DNA from: Macquaria australasica
Taxonomy: Eukaryota; Chordata; Actinopteri; Centrarchiformes; Percichthyidae
Length of the DNA stretch: 64,000 bases
NCBI GenBank assembly: GCA_005408345.1
Contig: SEMN01000174.1
Coordinates: 124,001 to 188,000 of the forward strand
Reading direction: 5' to 3'
Part shown: positions 27,765 to 42,500 of the stretch, piece by piece
Numbering within the stretch: position 1 is the stretch's first letter
How the letters are laid out: every line of letters starts with the position of its first letter
Notes under the pieces: generated by a model
The model's input: only the letters and a program-made list of their open reading frames with translations
Databases searched by the model: none
Told to the model about the DNA's origin: nothing
Translations under genes and position numbers: made by a program

Positions 27765-30700
27765 CACTCCTGTCTGTAGCTAGCTCGTCAGGTTTCATAG
27801 CAACCTGATCCCCTCTATTGTCTTGCTCTCCTGCTGCTTCACATACACACCCTGACAGACTGGTTAGGCGAGAGAGAGAGAGAGAGAGACAGAAAGAGAG
27901 ACAGATGATTGGATATCTAGATGGATCTTAATCTAATTCAGACATAATCATGCCCTAGCAAGCACAGGATAAAACGCATTTTCAACACTTACACCATGTT
28001 ACCAACACATGCTTGCTCTATGACTGTTTTAACGTAACACGTCTTCTTATGACAGCTGAAATGATGATGTTGGCGTCAAATCATATTCATTTTTCAGAGG
28101 AGACAAGAAGTAACGTTGGTGATTTCTGTGCTTTGCAAAAGAACCACACACTCCCCCTGAAGCTCACTTGGTTGACTAGTCTGTTAAGTTGCAAACATGT
28201 TGTTGGTCAACTTAAATTGCTTTGTTCAGCAGGTCAACACAGTCTGCCTCTCTGTCTCTTTCTTGTAAAGAAAAAAATAATTCTCCAACCAACAAATCCA
28301 ACAACTGAAATGCAAATGTCTGCCTCTGCCCAAAGATCAAAAGCGGACAAAACCATCCCGACAGTCAACCTTGCCCTCTAACCTTGATTTGCAAGTCAGT
28401 GAAATCTGAGAGCTGCAAGTCCTCTCAAGATTTTCCCAGTTTTTAACAGTAGAATAAAAAGTGAGCTACATCTGTTCGTTCATAACCGAGGATACATAGT
28501 GCCAACAACAAACTGAAACATAAACAACATATAGTTAACATATTGAGAAAACTTGGATGAAACAACCAACTGTTGTCTAGCCATTAATGTCTAACTGAAC
28601 CAGGAGTGGGAGTCTAAAGTTAGGAGACAATATCAATTCTAGAAATCATGATTTAATTGAAAATGAACTATAGAGCTAAAACAATTAGTCGATCAACAGA
28701 TCATTAATCGGCAAACAATTTTATAATTGATTCATGATTTTTAAAGCAAAAACGGCACAAAATCTCTGGTTTCTGCTTCTCAGACAAATATTTGCTTGTT
28801 TTCTTTAATGTATTCTATGATAGTAAATTAAATATCTTTGGGTTTTGGACTGTTGTTCAGACAAAACAAGGAATTTTAAGACAAAATATGATGGGCATGT
28901 TTCACTATTTTATAGATCAAACACTTAATTGATTGAGAAAATAATTTCTCAATAATTAAATAAATGATTAATCAGCATATTATCAATGATAAAAATATTC
29001 GGTAAATGCAGCCCTAACAGTAACCCTTTATTTAAAAAGAAACAGTGCAAAATTTTTAACACGAGGGAAAGACTGTCAGTAATGTGTTTCACATGACTGC
29101 CGTTATCTTAACATACTCCCACATACTTTTCTCTGCTTTATTTGTAAATGTCAGACTGCGACTTTGATCAGGATCCATCAGCCTGAGTCTGACCCTCCTT
29201 ATCTCAGCCCTGATCTTGACCGGGATTGTTTCGTGGGGTCAACCCTCTGACACTGAAGGTCGGACTAGCGGATTTCCTGGGTCCCTATCTAATCTAAAAT
29301 GGTGAAACAGAGGAAACCCTGTTCTTTTGGACAGAATTGTGAGGGTTCTTACCTTTTAACAAAGATTATTAGATGTGTTTCAGGATGACATCAGTTCACA
29401 ATACATACATACACACACAGTGCAGTTGTTTTCAATGCGCTGGGTTGGCTTTAGTGTTTTGAACATATGTAGCTGCTATTCTGCCAGGACTAATGCCAGT
29501 GTTACATACACACTAATAAGATAAAGGGCAATCTTTACACTAACACTGTCACAATAATACAATTCTTAACTTAGGCACGATACAATATAAAGCATCAATA
29601 AGCATACCATTTGTCTGAGATTTCTCCAGCCCGACAGTTTTGAAACATTATTGTAAAACTTCAAACAAATGATGGCAAAATCAGCCATTAACAGCCAGTC
29701 TCACTCCAGCTCATACACGAGCAACAAGGCTATACAGTTACAGTACCAGTATTTATTTCCACATTAACTCCACAACTATTTGAGCCTTAATAGCCAGAGG
29801 CCCGGCCTGGTCAGCTGTTGAAACGCTGAGGCCAGTGATGGATGTTTTATGGTAGCTTCAGGTTAGTTAGCTCAGAGCATCAGAGAGAGCTTTAGCCATA
29901 CGACAACAGAGCAACGCACATCTATCAGCTGAATAGTTTGATAGCTCTGCCTGCAGTCTCCCATCCACCACCGCTATGCTTTACACAAACATAGCGCACT
30001 TTTTCGGCTCAATGCAAATTGTTGTGATAAAACTAAAACAAAAGCCGACTGTATGTAGCCAGTCAACTTAGCACAGTTTAGCATAATTGGCCACTTATCT
30101 TAAAATTCGGCAAATTCTTGTAGATTTACCGGCTGAGAGGGCAGCCCCTCCTCCCTCTACCAGCGGTACCCGCCAGCACGTGGATCTACATTAGCAGAAC
30201 GATGCTAATGTGGATTGATGACTGAGGAAAGGATAAATGAGTGATAACGACTGATTTCTATGATTTTTGAACTGAAGTCACTGTTTTGATGTCAGGAATA
30301 GTATATAATTTGATATAATTTTATTGAATTTGAATCCAGTATTGATACGCTTATGAATCCTTTATAGAATCTAATTAGGTTCAGCTTGCTGCCAATTAAA
30401 ATGATAAATAATAATCTTTTGAACCATATTTTTTTTTACAAGCCACTCGATTCAAATACCGGGGGTCCATAATCAGAACTAATAAGTTGATACGCTTAAA
30501 ATATACATATGATTTACATCGATTTAACTAGAACATTCTCCTGTAATTGATGTGACAAGACCATTTCTCTAAAGAGGAGTCGCCACGGTCCACTCACAGC
30601 CGTGGAGTAGTGTGTTTAAAGTGATGTTTTCCTTCCCTCCACAAACAATCTCTGGACAAGTGTGGACACTGCACATCAACCAGACAACATCTTAAAGTTT

Positions 30701-33700
30701 CATTTGAACCTTTATGGAATTAATGTTAATTAGCTGCTGTTGTTGTGTCTTTGCTAAAAGAAGTGCAAGGAGAGATTAGCGCTGGAGAATAGAACCCAAC
30801 CCTAGTTACACACACACACACACACACACACACACTCATATACACATGCAAGGATGGCTAATTTAAGCAGAATCAGCTTCTGTGGTCGTCCACGCTATGA
30901 ACTACAGCGTTTCCTGTGTGTGTGTCCAATATGAAAGAACAGGATGTGATGATTACTGTATCTGTACAATCCATTGAGCTGTGTCATCAGACCATATGTG
31001 CATGCCTGTGTACACACAAAAACACCACACACACACACAAACAGCTCATTCATCTTAGAAAGCAGCCACAGGACCCCTGATTTATCTTACCGCTGACTCA
31101 AGTGCCATAATCACAGCTGGGGTTTGGCATGAGGCTCCCAGCTGTGTGAGTGTGTGAGAGTGTGTGTTTTGACCCTGACGCCTTCTCCTCACAGTGTTCA
31201 TCCTGGTTAGTGCGGCTGACTGTAGGCTATGACACTTGGTTTGGGCGCTGACAGCTGGCACTATTTTTAGGTAATGAATACATCACATCAATTTTAGTCC
31301 ATTCATCACTGAAAAACAAAAATCTAACTTGCCTCTATTCTGACAGCTTACCTTGTGACTAGCACGTGTTAGGTAAAACTCTACATGTAAATTCGAAAAA
31401 GTGCCCTGAGATAACTTTGTTATGATATGGCGCTATATAAATAAAACTGAATTGAATTGAATTAAATGAGGAAATGTTCATTTAAATATGTAAAGTGACT
31501 AGGTATACTTCAGACAAATCATAGCACTGCCTCAGGAGACACGGCCTCAGCCGGGCCGAGATGTGCTGGTTAAAAGGAATACTTAGACACTTTGGGAAAC
31601 ACGCTTATTCGCTTTCTTGCCAAGAGTTAGGTGAGAAGATTAATACCACTGTTGTATCTGTCCACCAAATATGAAGCTACAGCCAGCAGCCTGTTAGCTT
31701 AGCTTAACATGAAGACTGAAACAGGGGGAAACAGCTATACGTACAATTATATATGATGTGTTAAAAAATAAGTTGTGTTAGTATGATGTGTAGTCTTTAT
31801 GCTTAGCTAAGCTAACTGGCTGTAGCTTCATATTTAACAAACATAGGCTATATGAGAGTGGTATCATTATATCACTATTTCTCTAACAGCCAACACACCT
31901 AATAGTTAATACTTTCAGATACAGTAAGTTTTCAACAGATAGCAGTTCAAATATGACTATATGCCCTATAGATCTATTTTTGAATCTTTGTGTTAAATCG
32001 AGAAATCCCTCAAGAGTGTCCCTTTATCTCTTTGAAAAGTGTCTCAGATAGCTTTAGTTTCAATGGAATATTCCCTACAATGTTCCCTTATATCCAGTGG
32101 AAATTCCCTTTAAATATCTGCATTAACTCAAAAACTGCCTGCATTCAGTGGAAACACTGCCTTTACCACGGTATAAATAAGCATGTAGTTTCGGAGAAAT
32201 GCCCCTTTACTTCCTACAGTGAGCGACTGAGCATGACTGCCTTTATCATGTGACATGCTGACAGAGAACCTCTGCACACTCTACGTACATTTTATTCCTG
32301 TTGTCTGCATGTTTAAACAACACATACTGGCCAGCACAGTGTACTTCACTGTGGATGTGTATCATGTGGATTAACCATTAACTGCATAACCCATGACTAA
32401 TATATGATAGGATGCCAGAACCTGGGTGCAGTACGACTACTACTGTCATCAGCTCAACTACTGTAGTTTTACACAGCGTGTGAGCCAGGACTGTCTGGGA
32501 CTGGGTTAAATGGGCCATTTAGTACTATTCTAGGCGGTCCCTGTTCCATCCAAAGGGGACAATGAACGATATTGTGAAAACTGTACACCCATTGAGAGCT
32601 ACAAAATAATATTAAAATTATATTGGAATTGAATTTAGACATTTTATATTAGGCATATATCTAGTTTTATTTTTGATTACAGTAAACAAATGAGAAAAAC
32701 CCACAAATGTCAACCACATGGTAGCGCTAAAGGAAAAGTCTGCGGATCACCAAAGTCACTAGGATTCATCCTCTGGAGACAATGAATATCTTTTGAAAAT
32801 TTCATGGCAATCCACTCAATAGTTGTTGAGATATTCCGGTGTGCTAAAAAGGGGGCATTGTTGTAGTGGTGCAACCCTTGTTTACAGTAAATACTTGCCT
32901 CCAATACCACTATGGCTGATTTCTAGCTAGTGCTGCTATTAACTAGCATTAATATCAGTTGTTGCTGCTTCAACAGCTCTGCAGCACGTCTTCAGCCACG
33001 AGCATGGACCCATAATGTGTTGCAGTGTTTTTGTTGCGTACTTGTGAGTAACAATTCGTGAACATTAAGAGGGTTAAATGAACAATGGCAAGTCAAACAA
33101 GTAGTGTTTGTTAAAGGCTGCTTTGGGAGACAACAGTGGGTCACAAAGTGGGTTTAAATGAGTTCACAAATGACTGTAGAAATCTGAACCCTGTTTGAGA
33201 CTATTGTCGTCATCTCATTGTGAAAGCCTTCCCCCACTCAAGTCCATGCAATTTATAGTTGGCTTATTCAAGCACTGGAGGCAAAACAAGGCTCAGGTTG
33301 TCAGGAAAAATAGGACTTTGAAAATATGTTTCCACCTTTCCAAAGTACAACAAATCCTCTACACTTCCAAGTTTTTATTTACAAAAAAAGACACATCTTT
33401 CCTAGTTTCGGATAAACAAGAGCCTGCTGCTCATTGTGTTAACATCATTTATTCTGCACTGTGACTACCTGACATATTATTTTCTGGGGTACCCACGGTA
33501 ACGAGGGGGTGCACTGTACTTCATGGACAGGTTACCTAGGTAACCAGAAACCCTTCATGGTGAGCAGCGAGAGAGAGAGAGCGCAAATGAGCAGCACAGA
33601 GCCGTTTTATTGGGCTCTGAAACTTCATCGGCCAAATAAACAGCCTGGGAAAACTCCTCTGTTGCTAGAGTTAGCATTGTTTCCTCGTATGCAAACAGAC

Positions 33701-36541
33701 TGTGGGCCGAACAGAGAGGGAGACGGAGACGGGAGGGGGTGGGGCTGTCCTAGTTACACTCATCCCATGTATATACACACTTTTGCATATGATGTCTGTA
33801 TGTATGGTATGTGCATTGTGGTAAATTCCTGCCAAAAGCCAGTGTTTCCCATACACACACACACACACACACACTTATCGACAGCAGAAAAATGCACCAC
33901 AAATAGATTCTGCTGGCTGATAAGGCAGCATCGTAAAATTGCTTTTGTATCACTTGTAAACAATGCCAGCTGCTACGTCAGCACAAGTGGGTGGGTGACC
34001 TACAAGAACGCTTAAGACGGTTCCCGGAATTCCATAGTCAAAAGACGAATGGTAACCTTGAGGTCACAACCCCATGTGGAGTCGATATGCAGCTGGAGTC
34101 ACTAGTGTTAATTAATTTATGTGACAGGGTCTGACATTAACCATGGCCTGATGGCCCTGATGACTTTGTTTTATCCCTATACCGCCAGCCTTCACCAAAG
34201 CAACATTACATTTCTACAAACATCCCGAATCCTTCGCACCTTTTAGTTCAACATTCTACGATTATATCTGCGACAGGAAGCGAACGAGCGAGAGAGAAGC
34301 GAGGGGGGGCGAAACTCACTTTTCAGCAAATGTCGCTTTTTTCACGTCAGTTGCGAGGACCTCACATTACATCACTGGTTACGTGGTTGTTTACTCCAGT
34401 CTTGCTGGACCGAGCAAACGCTTGGAAGTTTGTCTGTGAATGCACCACTCTCTCCCTGCACTGTATGGCTCATTCATTTTGAGAGGCCAGTTTTTCTGTT
34501 GGATGAATTTATATGGTTATATTAACATCATTAGCTCTGTAGGTTATGTATATTATGTCTTCTTAGCTAACATTATTGTACTCCATGTCAGAGCAGCTCC
34601 TCTTACACCAATAAAATAGTTTTAATTAACCAGTTGCAATTCGCTATGCGTTACATTTTACACTTCAAAACATTGCGAGCATGACGATAGAGAAACGTGC
34701 CTGTCTGTCTGTGTCAGTCCCGCCCCCACAGACATTTATGGGCTTAATGAATGAATGATCTTTATTTACATTGCGCTTTTTACAGCAGAGCTATCTCTAA
34801 AGATGCATTGCAAACACACACTAAAACAAGCAATGTTGTCAAAGTAACAGGCCTGTGTCATGAGGAAAATGTAGGCTACGCCGATCAGCCTCACACTGCA
34901 ATTTTACAGTTTAAAATGTCCTAAAACGCTTTTGTATTTTGTTGTCATTGACCAATTATGCAAACTCATGTCAGATGCCCAAATCATATTTTAAAAATAA
35001 AATCTGCTGTAACAGAACTTCCTGCAGTAATATACATGATCGAGTATCAGTATATATTATGGAATAATGGCATTAGAATGTGCCAGAGGCCACCAAATTT
35101 GGGCTTTTCTGACAAAAATGCCCCAGTGGAGCGTGCCCCGGACACCACTAGCTGGCTACATTTTCCCCAGTGGCTAGCTACTCCATATCCTTATGGAAAG
35201 CCCTGGTCACGTGGTTATATGGTATTACGCCGTCGCATTTTTTTCCCCCCCAACTTCGGATAGCTATCTCTTTTTTCACCATACACATTTGCATCCCTGA
35301 CATCATGCCTTTCATTTATTGGAGTGTCACAGTTAAGGAAGGCTGTGTTAAGCTGCGTTAAATTGCCTTTTCTGAATTGTTTTTACATAGCTTTACATTT
35401 GGGCCACCAAAAATGTATTTTGGCCACCAAATTTAGGGGCATGGTGGCCCGTGGGGCCAGTGCTTAAAATTCTTAACGTCATTCCCTGTATGTTTGATGA
35501 AAAAGTGAATTAAAGATCAAACTGAGCTAGTGCTAAAACTATCAGTCGACTGATGGCTTACTGGACATGCATTAAATTTATCAACATTTTTGATAACCAC
35601 CTCGTCATTTATAAAGCAAAAATTAGCTTGTTCCAGCATCTAGAATATGAGGATTTTGATATATCATATATCATAAACTGAATAAAAATAAATCTGAAGA
35701 TGTCAGGGTTCTTGAAAATTGTGGTGAGCATTTTTCATAATTTAATGTTTTTTTTATAGACTAAATGAATAACCAAATACATGCAAGAATAATTGACAGA
35801 TTACTTAATAATAAAAGTAATTGTTAGTTGCAGATCTAAACTGCTGATGTTACAAGAAGCTGGAGTGGACTTTGAGTTAGAATTGTTAGGATTATTTTGT
35901 CAAAACTACCATTTCCAAAGACTTTCATTAAAGGATAAAACGTCACCACTCTCTTAACTGCTGGGCTCTGATGAATTTTGAGACCTTACAACAGGGTCAC
36001 AGGCAAGAAAGCAGGAAGAAACACTGGTCATATTTCACCATTTAGCCTAATGTAAGTTCACTACCAAATATCTCAAATTAAAAAATGGATGCGAAGAGTG
36101 AGCTTAACCATGAGGTTTCACTATCATTCTTCAATTATCCTAGTTATTAAGGTTTCACTCTCACCACTATTATATCCAGTTTAACTCAAACAAAAACAAA
36201 AAGTCATCCCATATGTGGCCCCTGGAAGAAAACTTTCAAACAGCAGGCTCCACATCACTAAAGTCTATTTAAGGGACCATGACATTAAACCATTTTAAAA
36301 ACACTGCACGATTTTATCGTGGCCTGTGGGAAACCCTTATATAAAAGTGTCTTGTGCTGGAGAATTCCTCCTGATCCCGAGGGACAAGAGGCAGGGTTTG
36401 TTGAGGGGGAGGATGAGGAGGAGATAAAGAGTGTTGGCATGAGGATGGAGAGGAAGGGAGAGGTGCAATTATCAACTCCACAATGGGATAAGAGGAGCTA
36501 ATGGGTCTATCGTCACATGGCAAACACACACTCGCTGGTCG

Positions 36542-36582
<41 letters not shown>

Positions 36583-39500
36583 GAACAAAAAGGTCCTTGA
36601 TTCATTCATGCTTGATTTATTCTCCATGCTCTAATACTGGTTGCCAAGGGAAGTAATGGTACTGTAGAGACAGAGATCCAGATCACTAAACATGGAAGTG
36701 ACAACAATCAGAGGACACTGTGCTGCACAATGGACGCTTCATCTTGAGTATTGTGTATTATGTCTCTCTGTCTGTTTTAAGTAATTTGGTATTGTGTCCG
36801 TCCACAGAGCAGATAGCATCAGTGCAGCACATGTGAGCAGGTTTAGCAGGCAGCTGATATGTGATGTTTAGTACACAGCAACCAAAGGACATCAGCTGGA
36901 GGACATCTTGCTTCTACATCACCAGCTTGAACAGTTGTTGCAGGTTTACCAAAGGATCCACAGCCATGGCAAACACATTAGTCTCACTGCTGTTTTAGTC
37001 AACCGAAATTAGCCCAGTGGGCAAAATGATTATTAAAACGGGCATGTTACAGTAGGGAGCTAATGTATAGCTATTCTATGCAAAGTCATATAGGGCTGCA
37101 ACCAATGATTATTCTAGAATGTGAAAAATGCCCAAGGTGGTGTCATCAAATTGCTTGTTTTTGTGCAAGCATCAGTCGAAAACCCAAAGATATTCAATTA
37201 ACTATCATGTATGACAAAGAAAAGCAGCAAATATTCACAAGTGAAAAGCTGCAGTTATAGAAAGTTTGGAATTTTTGCTAAAAAACTGGCCTAATCAATT
37301 CATCGTTTATTAAAATAGTTGCAGATTGAATTTTCTGTCAATGGACTAATCAATTGATGAACTAGGCTAATCATTTCAGCTCTAAAAGGCATATATAACA
37401 CCAACATTAAATGCTTAATGCTTATTGAAATTGTGGATGTCAAAAACTACCAGACAGGTATTTCTGTTTTTGGTTAACCCAGTGAATTAAATACTTAAAG
37501 TACATCATCACATTGATGCAAAAAAAACGAGCCTGTCCTCCTCAAAAGTGACGAGAGGAAAGGCAGAAGTCAGGTGAGGTAGTATAAAGAGTGACAAAGT
37601 CTGCGTAGGGAGGAGCCCGGGGTGGATAGATGGGTCAAACACAGGACTTTCAGGACATCAAGTCAAGTGACTTAACTTACATAACTAACATACTTATTTT
37701 AACCCAAACCATGATCTGTTCCTAAACCTAACCAAGTACTTTTGGTGCCTAAACCTAATCAAACTACAACCATTTCACAACGTTAACCATGTGACGAAGG
37801 TCCGGTAAACCTATATATGTGATTTTGGCAAAAGACCTATTCTGTTGTTTAGGTAGGACTTGTTGACAAAAACCTAAATATCTAATAGTGCCAATAGAAG
37901 CTCTGCTCATTGACTTGCAACATTACATAACAATACAGTACCACAGTAGACATGGTATGGCAAAAATCCATATATCGTGATACTGCCCAACCCTATGCAC
38001 ATTATTTTAAAAATCTTTAAAACTACTGGGCGTCGCAGTAAATAAACAGGGCTAACGGAAGGGAATGCCATCAGAATAAAGTCTATACGACTGTGTGTGA
38101 GCATGTTACACAAGCAGGCTTTAGATTGACAGCAGCCAGCCATCCAGCAGAGGTTTAGTGTAATGACTGGGTTGGAGATGTAGGGAAAATTCACCAGAAA
38201 AATTCCCGACATCTTCCAATTTTCCACGTGTCCCTAAAGCCTGCATTTTTATCCGTTGGCTAATAAAGTAACTGACTAATAAACAGTTGACAGACAGACT
38301 GACTCCTGGAAGACAGCAGACAGTGAACGCAGCTGCAGCTCTGACCAAAGACCGGCATCTAAACAAGTCACAACTCTGAGACGTCTGGAACGGTTTCTGT
38401 GATTCAGTCTGGACTTCCTGGAAATAAATTATAATAAACACTGATGTTGCAACAATAGATAAAAAAAATATAAATAATGATAATATCTTATCTTTATGAC
38501 TGGTATGAGGAAACACAATGAGCCAACAGTTAAAAATACAACAGATATCTGCCACAAGTCAAATATCGAATAGGCCAGACTTCATTCTCTGCTTTTCCCT
38601 AGTAGAAAGAAAATGCACAGCTTCCACCAGATGCTTTGTGAAGTTTCATGACACAAACTGACAAGTAACCCTGCAGGTACATATAGTAATCCTAGAGTTA
38701 TAGATGCCTCTGTTGACCCTTTTCATACTAAAGAAAAGCAGCAATAAGCCTTGATTGGGAGGAGGGTCATATAACACGTGTTGACCCACTTAGACTGACG
38801 GAAAAGAGGTTTATCCAGGGTCACTGCATTGGTCTGAAAGGCGTGCAGGTGTGATGGTGCATGAATCCAAGAAGAGCTTGCCTGCCAAACAGCTGGCTGG
38901 GTGGATACAGCTGTGACCGCATCCAGAGGGAGGACGGGGAGCGAGGCGATGGGAGGATGAGAGGAAGGAAGAGAGGGAGGGAGAGGAGAAGAGGAGCAGT
39001 GGGGACAGAGGAAGAAGGCAGCAGCTCTGCGTTTGTGTGCGAGTGTAAGTAGAACTAGTTCCCCATAAATAAAATTAGGTTCAGAGGACTATGGATTGGC
39101 CTTTGGTAGTTCATTGTCTCATTTGTCACGTTACTTCCTTTGTTTGTTTGTCCATATGTCATCTGGGATACTGCCAACACCATTCATCAGATTCTGATGG
39201 AATTCTTGAGAATGTAATGCACCTCATCTTGCGTAGAAAAAAATTCAGAAATAATTACACCTGGGCTATAGAGTATTCTACAATTACTTGCCAACACAAA
39301 ATTATATTATTATTATTATAATATTATTGTATTGACAGTAACGGTGTCATTTCTGTGCTCTGCTACTGTACTATTACTACTACAACTACTATCAAAGGCC
39401 CTGCAGTGCACACCTCCACAGGTGTTTTCAGTTATTCTGATTAGACCTCTGCTCATGCTGAAGTTGGGCAGAGCTACGCTAGAAATTACATGAGGTTACC

Positions 39501-42500
39501 AAGCTCCATGTACTAATAAGAATGATAAATGTAATTTGTTCCACTCTTAACAGCTGCAAACCTAACTTAAGCATTAAAAAATGCAAGGGGCTTCTGCATT
39601 GGTGGCAAGTCCAGTTTGAGTAACAGACCCATGAGTTTGAAGGCTTATCAGAGGCCAAAACACTGAAAAGCAGTTTATAATATTATGAGGGAGCATTTTA
39701 CAATTATGGACAGTTAGCATGGCAGCAATCATTTCATCTATGAAAGGTAAACAGCTGAAATACGGTGTTACAAAGTAATCTACCAGGAATGTGCACTTGC
39801 ACATATTTGTTTGGCCACAGCGGCACCTTGCCAGATGATGTCACATTGCGGTCCGGGAAAATTAAAGCTGAGTCAGGTTCAACTTTTTTGCGGGACAACC
39901 CTGCGTTGTGTTTTGTTTTTTTGCCAGAGAACCCTTGGCACCCCTGCTGCGTCAACAGACCTTTTTCACAGCAGACATTTTGACTTGTCACTGCAGGAAA
40001 GGCAAAGGTGTTACTAATAACATTAACAATGGCTCAGTTCCATCAAGCGTTCCAGGAAGCCATGACAGTGATCCAGCATGCACAATAGCAGGGCCATGGA
40101 ATCTAAATGGATTATTATTAATGTTATTGATTAACTGGTGTGTTTCCGGCTACAAATGCGTTTCCATCCACCTGTTTTTATACGCATTTTCAATTTGCGC
40201 ATTACAAAAACCTGCATGGAACCGCAGAAACTTTAAAAAATAAAACTGAAATAACCCCAAAAAATGTACGCTTGACTGAGGTGAAAAAGTTGGTGCAATT
40301 ACTACAATGGAAACAGACCTGGAGAATAAATAATGACATACATGAGGCATGTGACTTAAACGTCCACTGAAGAGATGAATTGTGGCGGATAAAAACATCA
40401 GAACTGGGCCAATAAGGAGACTATAAACTTCCTCAAATTAATACACGAAACAAACATAAATGCCATATTTCCATCATTTCTACATTGTTTTTCATCATTT
40501 GAGGTTTGACTGGTGGACACAGACACACTTGCTTAAACAAAATGAGATTTTCAGAGAAAGATGACAAAAAGGTGAGTAGGTCCAGTAGCATCTGCTGCCA
40601 TTTTGCACCTATTGTAAATGTTTGGATCTGTTTATACAGTGTAAACTCATTTTGCTCTACTCTTACTGACAGCCCATTCATTCTTGATGTATCCTGTTAC
40701 TACTTACTTTTGCAGCAGCCAATTTTCCCCACTGGGATCATTAAAGTTTCATCTAATCCATTATGTCTGTAAACGCTACTCGTCTCTCGGTCAATCTGCC
40801 TTCACCACCATACGAAAATATCCCTCTTCTCTCCTATCATCAAACCTCCTCCCTCTCTTCCTCTTTGTGGGCTTTCTTCTCCTCCATTCTTCTCTCACAC
40901 CTCCTTCCCCCCTCTCCATCTTCATCTTTCTCCTTGTCTCCTGGAGGTGTGTGTTAGCGCAATTTTGTTAATTAAGAAAGACCCTCACACGCAGGACATG
41001 CACAAAGTAGCGTGGGCTTCAACCATCATTGTCACACATCCAGGACTGAAAACAACATGTTCTCTCACTCACACCAACAAAAACACCCCCCTCCACATAC
41101 ACACAATGTGTTGAAAAGCTTGGCTAGACTGGATGTAACAGCTTGTCGTGTCCAGGCCAGTGCCCTCAGCTTCAACATGACTTCATTCACGCCCGCTGTG
41201 CCCTACTAAACAGGAACCCTCTGATCAGAGCATCCACTGCCACAGATCCACAAGCCAAGGAGAAGATACAACAAATGGTGGATCATTCAAGGCTCACTTT
41301 GTGATTGCTCGGCATTGGTGGGCACCACAAAGCTCTGTGCTCTGCATCCCGTCTCTAAAAGCAAAGCCATGCCTATATCAGAGGGATTATTTCAGACACT
41401 ACAACAAGTCCTCCTACCTAAATGACAGAACAGGTCGTTTGCCAATGACTCCCAAAGCGACATGTATAGGCGTACCGAACCTTCGTCATGATGGTAACAA
41501 TAATAAACATGTGGTTAACCTTGTGAAACAGTTGCAGTTTGGTTAGGTTTAAGTACCAAAAGTACTTGGTTAGGTTTAGGAAAATCGTGGTGTGGGTTCA
41601 AATAAGTACGTTAGTTACGTAAGTTAAGCAACGTTGACTTTTGGTTTCACATAGGACACGAACAGCAGTCTCCTGGGTGAAAGTCCTGTGTTGTTTCACC
41701 CGTCCATCCTTCACCCGAGATACTTTTTTTAAATCAAATTTAAAGCTGGGGTAGGCAAAATCTGTGCAACCTAGGCAAAACCTTCTGCCTCTCTCTCTGC
41801 TGCCCCCTATCACTCCGCTAAGCCCCTCCCACCAAACCCACAACTTCGACCGGCAGCAGAAGGAGTCGGTTCTTCACGGCGTGAGCCTCACAGAGACCGC
41901 GGTCCCTCCCGCCTTGACTTGTTTTCTCAAAGACGCCCCTCCAGCGCTTCGCGGCCAGAGCAGAGCACCCCAGGCTTCAGAGGCAGCTGCAACGCCATAC
42001 AGCAGCGGGAAGAGAGGCTACTACACCACACACACACCACTGTCCCCCGTCAAAAGTTATTCCCCACTGTTTGTCATCATGCCTCTTTGCCGCTCGTCGT
42101 TATGAGCGCCATGGCATTGAACGTAATGAGCCTGAAGCTCCGTGTGGAGCCGGGACGTGTTGTTTTGTTCTATACACTGCTGTAGGCAAGTATCACAAGT
42201 TTCAGGATTTTCGGCAAGATTTTCCTCCACTGAATCAGGGTTTCACCGTCTGAAGGGACGTGTACACACATCTGCTCTTGTAGCTCAGCCAATACGAACA
42301 CACCGTCTCTCTGAAATAACCTGTGATTGGCTAAAGTCTCCCGTCACGGGATAGATTTTCTGAAGCCTGAAAACAGAGGCAAGAGGGGGGGCTGAAGTAG
42401 AGGTCTCCTCTCAGACCACTTGAATTACAATATGCTGCACGGTTAGTATGGCATTTTTGCCCAGTGACGCCAAAAGAACACTGCCTACCCCAGCTTTAAG

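Noticed and set aside
28013..28381. 122-residue plus-strand ORF
   Set aside because: No recognisable motif or family match; a chance ORF is expected in 30 kb of intron.
33509..34015. 168-residue plus-strand ORF
   Set aside because: It spans a CA repeat (THTHTHTH) and a dispersed repeat, has no domain or homologue that I recognise, and lies inside fnbp1l intron 1.
38121..38555. 144-residue minus-strand ORF
   Set aside because: No domain, no supporting splice signals and composition of ordinary intron DNA; the partly hydrophobic run is not convincing as a membrane protein.
41764..42105. 113-residue ORF within the TTAA element as a transposase
   Set aside because: No DDD motif or length expected of a transposase; the element looks non-autonomous.
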